Origin: an uncultured Clostridia bacterium
GTDB taxonomy: Bacteria > Bacillota > Clostridia > UBA1381
NCBI GenBank assembly: GCA_905236685.1
Contig: CAJOPD010000039.1
Span: 1-19,318 of the forward strand
Length of the DNA stretch: 19,318 bases
Reading direction: 5' to 3'
Shown here: positions 16,634-19,318 of the stretch, in pieces
Layout: every line of letters starts with the position of its first letter
How positions within the stretch are numbered: position 1 is the first letter of the stretch
Made by a program: the position numbers and the translations under genes
The notes under the pieces: model-generated
Told to the model about the DNA's origin: nothing
Seen by the model: the letters and a program-made list of their open reading frames with translations, nothing else
The model's database searches: none

Positions 16634-17640
16634 ACTCCAAACCCTGCAAGGACAACCTTGCTCTGATTTGTAAGCGCTACTGTGTAGAACTTATCAACCG
16701 ATATATCGGTAACACGCTTTAAGCTCTGTCTTTCGGTTTCTACATTTGTGTCTCTTTTTACAAATATAGTAAGAGCGGGCGTTACATCTTCTGTGTCCTT
16801 TTCGGTTTCGATATGAACAATCGGATTTAGGTACATACCATTTGCATTCACCTTTTTATAATAGGTGTCAGCCGCCCAATCGGGAGCAGACTGTCCTGTG
16901 ACAGCCGAATATGTTGTAACTCCTTCAGATGTAGAAGCAGTATAGTAGCTTGTATAACTTGTAGCCCAATCAGAAGGAGCTTCGGTTGTAAGAAGATATA
17001 TCGGCTCGCTGTTCTTCTTAACGCGCCTTGAAGGAACGACACGGCAATTTGAAATCATACCGATTTCACCTGTCATTATAACCTCACCCTTATATTTCTC
17101 GCGAGAAATGAAATTGCTGTCCTTTCTGAGCTGTGTAAGCTGCGAGGGATGAATAAATATAACCTTTGCAGTATTTACTTCTTCTTGGAACAAGTCAACA
17201 GCGTCAACAACTCCGAAATATGAAATCTGCGCGTCGGTAAACTTAATCTTCTGTGCAGCTTCAAGAGCCGAAAGTGCGTCAGCGTCAATTTTTGACGCAA
17301 TAGCCATAACAAGCTGATTGTTTGTTTCGCCAATAGGATTGCCAAATCCTGAAAGCACAGCCTCATCGGAAAGCTCAACAGCCTTCATTGCCTTTTTGAT
17401 TTTTGCTTCAACTGCTGAAACGCCGAGCTTAACTGTTCCGGCCTCAACACCTTCTGCAACATCTGCCGCGTCTCCGATATAAGAATACTGCGGCACCTTG
17501 ATTGTGTCGCCCGGTACACCCTGCAAGGTATCGTCTACCTTCGCAAAAGGCGTAACCACAATTTTGCTTGCAAGTTTTCCGGAAATCATATCCGCCATTA
17601 CTGTCGGATTTATTAAATCCGAAATTTTTGTTGTTGCCAT
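16630..17640 (-). CDS. Major capsid protein (N4-gp56/HK97-fold family)
   Basis: The 336-residue shell protein. The N-terminal MADMISGKLASKIVVTPFA, then GDTIKVPQYSYIGDA, KAVELSDEAVLSGFGNPIGE and the C-terminal TNVETERQSLKRVTDISVDK are typical of the family annotated as N4-gp56 major capsid proteins in Firmicutes prophages. It follows the scaffold gene by 18 bp and has GGAGGA 8 nt before its ATG. Residues about 218-270 look like an insertion rich in Trp/Tyr compared with the expected direct run from VPSRRVK into NPIVHIETE. Confidence 0.92.
   Translation of the reverse strand: MATTKISDLINPTVMADMISGKLASKIVVTPFAKVDDTLQGVPGDTIKVPQYSYIGDAADVAEGVEAGTVKLGVSAVEAKIKKAMKAVELSDEAVLSGFGNPIGETNNQLVMAIASKIDADALSALEAAQKIKFTDAQISYFGVVDAVDLFQEEVNTAKVIFIHPSQLTQLRKDSNFISREKYKGEVIMTGEIGMISNCRVVPSRRVKKNSEPIYLLTTEAPSDWATSYTSYYTASTSEGVTTYSAVTGQSAPDWAADTYYKKVNANGMYLNPIVHIETEKDTEDVTPALTIFVKRDTNVETERQSLKRVTDISVDKFYTVALTNQSKVVLAGFGV
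16831..16989 (-). other. Two-unit Trp/Tyr-rich insertion in the capsid protein
   Basis: Encodes residues about 218-270. Two related units are visible, APSDWATSYTSYYT and APDWAADTYYKK, separated by a TYSAVTG strand. I recall similar PxDWxxxYxxYYT...APxWxxxTYYKK units recurring in gut phage structural proteins, but I cannot check this here. It probably forms a surface-exposed decoration. Confidence 0.55.
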
Positions 17641-17658
17641 ATTTTTTATCCTCCTTTT

Positions 17659-18222
17659 TTATTGCGAAAGCTCATCATAAAGCTCGCGGTTCGTATTAAA
17701 CAGGTCAAGCTTTTGCTTGTAACCCATTTTGGCAAACTCATCTTTGGTAACAGTGTTTCCGCCGCCTGTTTTGTCTGAAAAGGTCGGCTTTTTCTTGTCA
17801 CCCTGGAAAAGATAATCCTTGTCAGTCTTGATTTTTTCAAGTTGTTCGGAAAGTCCTGAAACTTTGCCATCCTCAAACTTGATTTTATCCATATCAAGAT
17901 GCAGCTTGATTTCCGATACATCCTTAGCGCCTGCCTCTTTTATAACCGAATCAACGGCTAAATCGTTCTTATATTTGTCGAATTCGGCCTGCACTTCCTG
18001 CTTACCTTTTTCAAACTCATCAGCTTTGATTTTGTCAATGTCAATTTTTTTAGCCTCATCAAGAGCCTTATTTGCATCATCAAGGTCTTTTTTTGTGCCC
18101 TTTAATTCCTTTTCCAAATCGGCAATTTTTTTATTCTGCTCCTTGCCGTCCGCCTCAGAAAGTTTTAGGACCTTTTCGGCGGTCTCTTCGTCCATAATTT
18201 TAAGTAAATCTTCCTTTTTCAT
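17659..18222 (-). CDS. Capsid scaffolding protein (phage GP20 type)
   Basis: A 187-residue, highly charged protein that templates procapsid assembly and is then lost. Residues about 20-75 are long helical coiled coil (KKIADLEKELKGTKKDLDDA and onward), followed by more helices and a C-terminal stretch KPTFSDKTGGGNTVTKDEFA, typical of the GP20 scaffold family. The ATG at 18222 has AGAAAGGAT about 7 nt upstream. It directly precedes the capsid gene. No protease gene is nearby, so scaffold removal without a dedicated protease is possible. Confidence 0.9.
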   Translation of the reverse strand: MKKEDLLKIMDEETAEKVLKLSEADGKEQNKKIADLEKELKGTKKDLDDANKALDEAKKIDIDKIKADEFEKGKQEVQAEFDKYKNDLAVDSVIKEAGAKDVSEIKLHLDMDKIKFEDGKVSGLSEQLEKIKTDKDYLFQGDKKKPTFSDKTGGGNTVTKDEFAKMGYKQKLDLFNTNRELYDELSQ

Positions 18223-18253
18223 AGTTTAATCCTTTCTTTTAGAATAAAATGGT

Positions 18254-18310
18254 GTTAAATTGCCGTTATACGCTGTTATTTGGCGTTAAGTTTTTTTGTC
18301 GGGCTTGTTA
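18254..18310. repeat. Phased GTTA motifs in the scaffold leader
   Basis: Five GTTA tetramers start at 18254, 18265, 18275, 18285 and 18307, i.e. spaced 11, 10, 10 and 22 bp, about one or two helical turns. They lie in the non-coding stretch between the small Cys-rich ORF and the scaffold gene. This may be a protein-binding array or chance in AT-rich DNA. Confidence 0.25.
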
Positions 18311-18319
18311 TTTGCATTT

Positions 18320-18469
18320 TTATGTTTTTTTCAATACGGGCAAATTTTGAGCCTCATTTTGTTTTTCCTTATATACGCACTTTTTTGTGTAACAGCACAT
18401 ACCGTCAAACATCTTGAATTTGCAATCAGTTTCCCGATAGCATTCTGCATAAGAACTTCTTAATTTCAA
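18320..18469 (-). CDS. Small Cys-rich protein, 49 residues, unrecognised
   Basis: A TTG start at 18469 follows a very strong AAGGGGG ribosome site (18479-18473, 3 nt gap) and opens a 49-codon frame to TAA at 18322-18320. The product begins MKLRSSYAECYRETDCKFKM and continues to a CCYTKKCVYKEK segment: five cysteines (10, 16, 25, 26, 31) in the first 31 residues, then a polar tail. The spacing suggests metal binding or a disulfide knot, but I recognise no family. Most of the 340-bp gap before the scaffold gene is thereby explained. A GTG four nucleotides earlier is in another frame and stops after 15 codons. Confidence 0.5.
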   Translation of the reverse strand: MKLRSSYAECYRETDCKFKMFDGMCCYTKKCVYKEKQNEAQNLPVLKKT

Positions 18470-18494
18470 ACACCCCCTTGAAAATTTTTGCAAT

Positions 18495-18516
18495 AAAAAA
18501 ACACCTTATGGTGATT
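18495..18516 (-). terminator. Short terminator-like hairpin
   Basis: On the minus strand CACC-ATAA-GGTG (4 bp plus a weak extension across one mismatch) is followed by seven U. The sequence almost copies the terminator at 18606-18629 (CACCGTAAGGTG plus U8). The stem is short, so efficiency is doubtful. Confidence 0.4.
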
Positions 18517-18517
18517 G

Positions 18518-18541
18518 CTATGGTGATTTACATCTCTGCAT
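18518..18541 (-). other. Seven-codon ORF with a strong ribosome site (possible leader peptide)
   Basis: ATG at 18541, preceded by TAGGAGG with a 7-nt gap, encodes MQRCKSP and stops at 18520-18518, right where the hairpin at 18495-18516 begins. Two direct copies of AATCACCATA (one overlapping the stop) could compete for the single GGTG of the hairpin, the geometry of an attenuator. It may equally be the start of a gene later destroyed. Confidence 0.25.
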
Positions 18542-18552
18542 AATGATGCCTC

Positions 18553-18605
18553 CTATATCTCGTTAATATCTTCAGCGCTTTTGTGCCCTCGTTCAATGTT
18601 GCATC
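18553..18605 (-). other. Possible relic 3' end of a displaced gene
   Basis: Between the two similar terminators lies a stretch of higher GC (14 of 30 in 18571-18600, versus about 32% in the gene before it). One frame reads NIERGHKSAEDINEI then stop at 18555-18553, with the stop overlapping the next TAGGAGG site, as at a normal gene end. No start precedes it. Another frame is open too, so the coding frame is uncertain. Confidence 0.25.
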
Positions 18606-18629
18606 AAAAAAAACACCTTACGGTGTTTT
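18606..18629 (-). terminator. Intrinsic terminator ending the cargo/partner pair
   Basis: A perfect 8-bp stem AAAACACC/GGTGTTTT with a GTAA loop on the minus strand, followed by an uninterrupted run of U (18613-18606). The UAA stop of the DUF4926-like gene (18620-18618) is the loop itself, so translation ends inside the hairpin. This separates the cassette from the scaffold-capsid block. Confidence 0.85.
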
Positions 18630-18806
18630 CTTGTAATGATAGGTTACTTTTTCTATGTCGTTGATATTGACTACTGGCAATTCCAATGTTTCTCCATTTT
18701 CATTGGAAATTTCGATTAAGTAATCGTTGTTTTGAGTATATACTTCCAACACAGTCCCTTCTTTTCCATTTTTAAGAAGTACCACATCTAATTCTTTAAT
18801 AGTCAT
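18618..18806 (-). CDS. DUF4926-like small protein, probable immunity partner
   Basis: A 62-residue protein MTIKELDVVLLKNGKEGTVL and onward, with strands EVYTQNNDYLIEISNENGET and a C-terminal VNINDIEKV. The pattern (I.E.D.VVL, GTV, Y..E....G.T, I..V) matches the DUF4926 family of about 60-70 residues, known as a frequent neighbour of DUF6883 proteins and thought to be an immunity factor. The ATG at 18806 is 4 nt after the upstream stop and uses AAAGGGAAG in that gene's last codons; a longer upstream start in the same frame has no ribosome site and only shadows the neighbour. GC is about 31%, well below the phage genes around it. The function as immunity is inferred from family and position. 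Confidence 0.72.
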   Translation of the reverse strand: MTIKELDVVLLKNGKEGTVLEVYTQNNDYLIEISNENGETLELPVVNINDIEKVTYHYKKTP

Positions 18807-18810
18807 AACA

Positions 18811-19318
18811 TCACTTCCCTTTAATATATACAGTAACAAGTCTCGGTTTAGTTGTATCGTTATCAATCTGCCATCCTGATTTTATAGTTGCATATTTTCC
18901 ATTTGCACCCTTTATTTTCATTGTTACTTCGTAAGGTTGCCCGTATTCTGTAGCAGGTCTTTCTGTTGCAATGTTATTAGATATTCCTTTTCGTAATTCC
19001 TCAATCAGCATATCTTTGTTGTCAACATTATACCCCAAACACTTTTCAAATGCAATAGCTTTATCTTTTCCGCGTGAATGATTTTTGTTTAATGCATAAC
19101 CTACGATTTTTTCATCAGATATAATAGCCTGCTTATAATTTGGAAGTTTATTTTTTTCAATTATTGCCACAGCTTTGCCGCTCACACTCTTAGTCCAAGC
19201 GGAAATACCCTGCTCGGTCTTTACTGCAAACTGCTGTTCGCGGTACCTGTCGCGGTTAAGTCCTGTTTGATTGCAGAAATCGGCAAGTTTGGCTTCGTGC
19301 TGCTTTAATTTAACAGCT
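18811..19318 (-). CDS. Phage minor head protein with C-terminal DUF6883-like cargo domain, partial
   Basis: The frame is open from the window edge to TGA at 18813-18811: 168 visible residues, N-terminus outside. Residues 1-50 (KQHEAKLADFCNQTGLNRDR, then YREQQF and SVSGKAV) match the C-terminal end of phage minor capsid protein 2 (Phage_min_cap2), a head protein encoded between portal and scaffold, as here. Residues about 55-168 match the DUF6883 pattern: LPN, then YALNKNHSRGKDKAIAFEKCLGY, EYGQPYEVTMKIKGANGKYA and PRLVTVYI. Normal minor capsid proteins end near residue 50, so this is a fusion. DUF6883 occurs at the C-terminus of polymorphic toxins; its activity is unknown to me. GC falls from about 48% to 33% at the fusion point near 19165. 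The DUF4926-like partner follows after 4 bp. Confidence 0.75.
   Translation of the reverse strand, partial: AVKLKQHEAKLADFCNQTGLNRDRYREQQFAVKTEQGISAWTKSVSGKAVAIIEKNKLPNYKQAIISDEKIVGYALNKNHSRGKDKAIAFEKCLGYNVDNKDMLIEELRKGISNNIATERPATEYGQPYEVTMKIKGANGKYATIKSGWQIDNDTTKPRLVTVYIKGK

Noticed and set aside
1..19318. CRISPR arrays, tRNA or rRNA genes, insertion sequences
   Set aside because: I saw no regular spacer-repeat pattern, no cloverleaf or rRNA-like sequence, and no transposase or terminal inverted repeats.

Overview
The window reads as a low-to-moderate GC member of the Clostridia (Bacillota), most likely an uncultured gut-type organism. The evidence is the long single-chain PurL with a C-terminal glutaminase domain, the purD-purL overlap, strong GGAGG ribosome sites, frequent GTG/TTG starts and a Gram-positive siphophage gene order. 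Every gene I can support lies on the minus strand, so transcription runs from high to low coordinates. The plus strand carries only shadow frames.

Host part (1-4674): a partial double zinc-ribbon protein (1-728) with its own sigma-A promoter; purL (869-4558), which makes FGAM in purine synthesis; and only the last ~40 codons of purD (4555-4674), whose stop overlaps the purL start. Just upstream of that purD tail the sequence becomes phage. A prophage therefore sits in the 3' end of purD, and purL is cut off from the upstream purine operon. A perfect 14-bp bidirectional terminator (4717-4750) closes the phage late operon next to the junction.

Prophage part (about 4680-19318, continuing beyond the window): the morphogenesis half of a long-tailed, non-contractile (siphovirus) temperate phage. 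In transcription order it holds the C-terminus of a minor head protein with a cargo domain, a small partner gene, a 340-bp region with two terminator-like hairpins and a hidden Cys-rich small ORF, scaffold, major capsid, connector, head closure, tail completion, tail terminator, tail tube, a readthrough-type hairpin, two overlapping tail chaperones, tape measure, distal tail protein, Gp37-like tail protein, two baseplate proteins, a leucine-rich-repeat tail fibre and an amidase endolysin. Most genes overlap by ATGA or lie within about 20 bp of each other, as in one late operon. I see no holin, integrase, repressor, terminase or portal here.

The most interesting piece is at the right edge (18618-19318). 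The phage minor head protein ends in a DUF6883-like domain and is followed 4 bp later by a DUF4926-like gene of 62 codons. This layout matches polymorphic toxin/immunity cassettes carried on phage head proteins (the MuF type is the known precedent). GC drops from about 48% in the head-protein part to about 32% in the cargo and partner, then rises again after the partner's terminator, as expected for a swapped-in module. Downstream lies a short, higher-GC relic between two near-identical terminators. Other notable features are a two-unit Trp/Tyr-rich insertion in the major capsid protein, an internal ~217-residue duplication in the tail fibre, and a 53-nt chaperone overlap in the +1/-2 frame.
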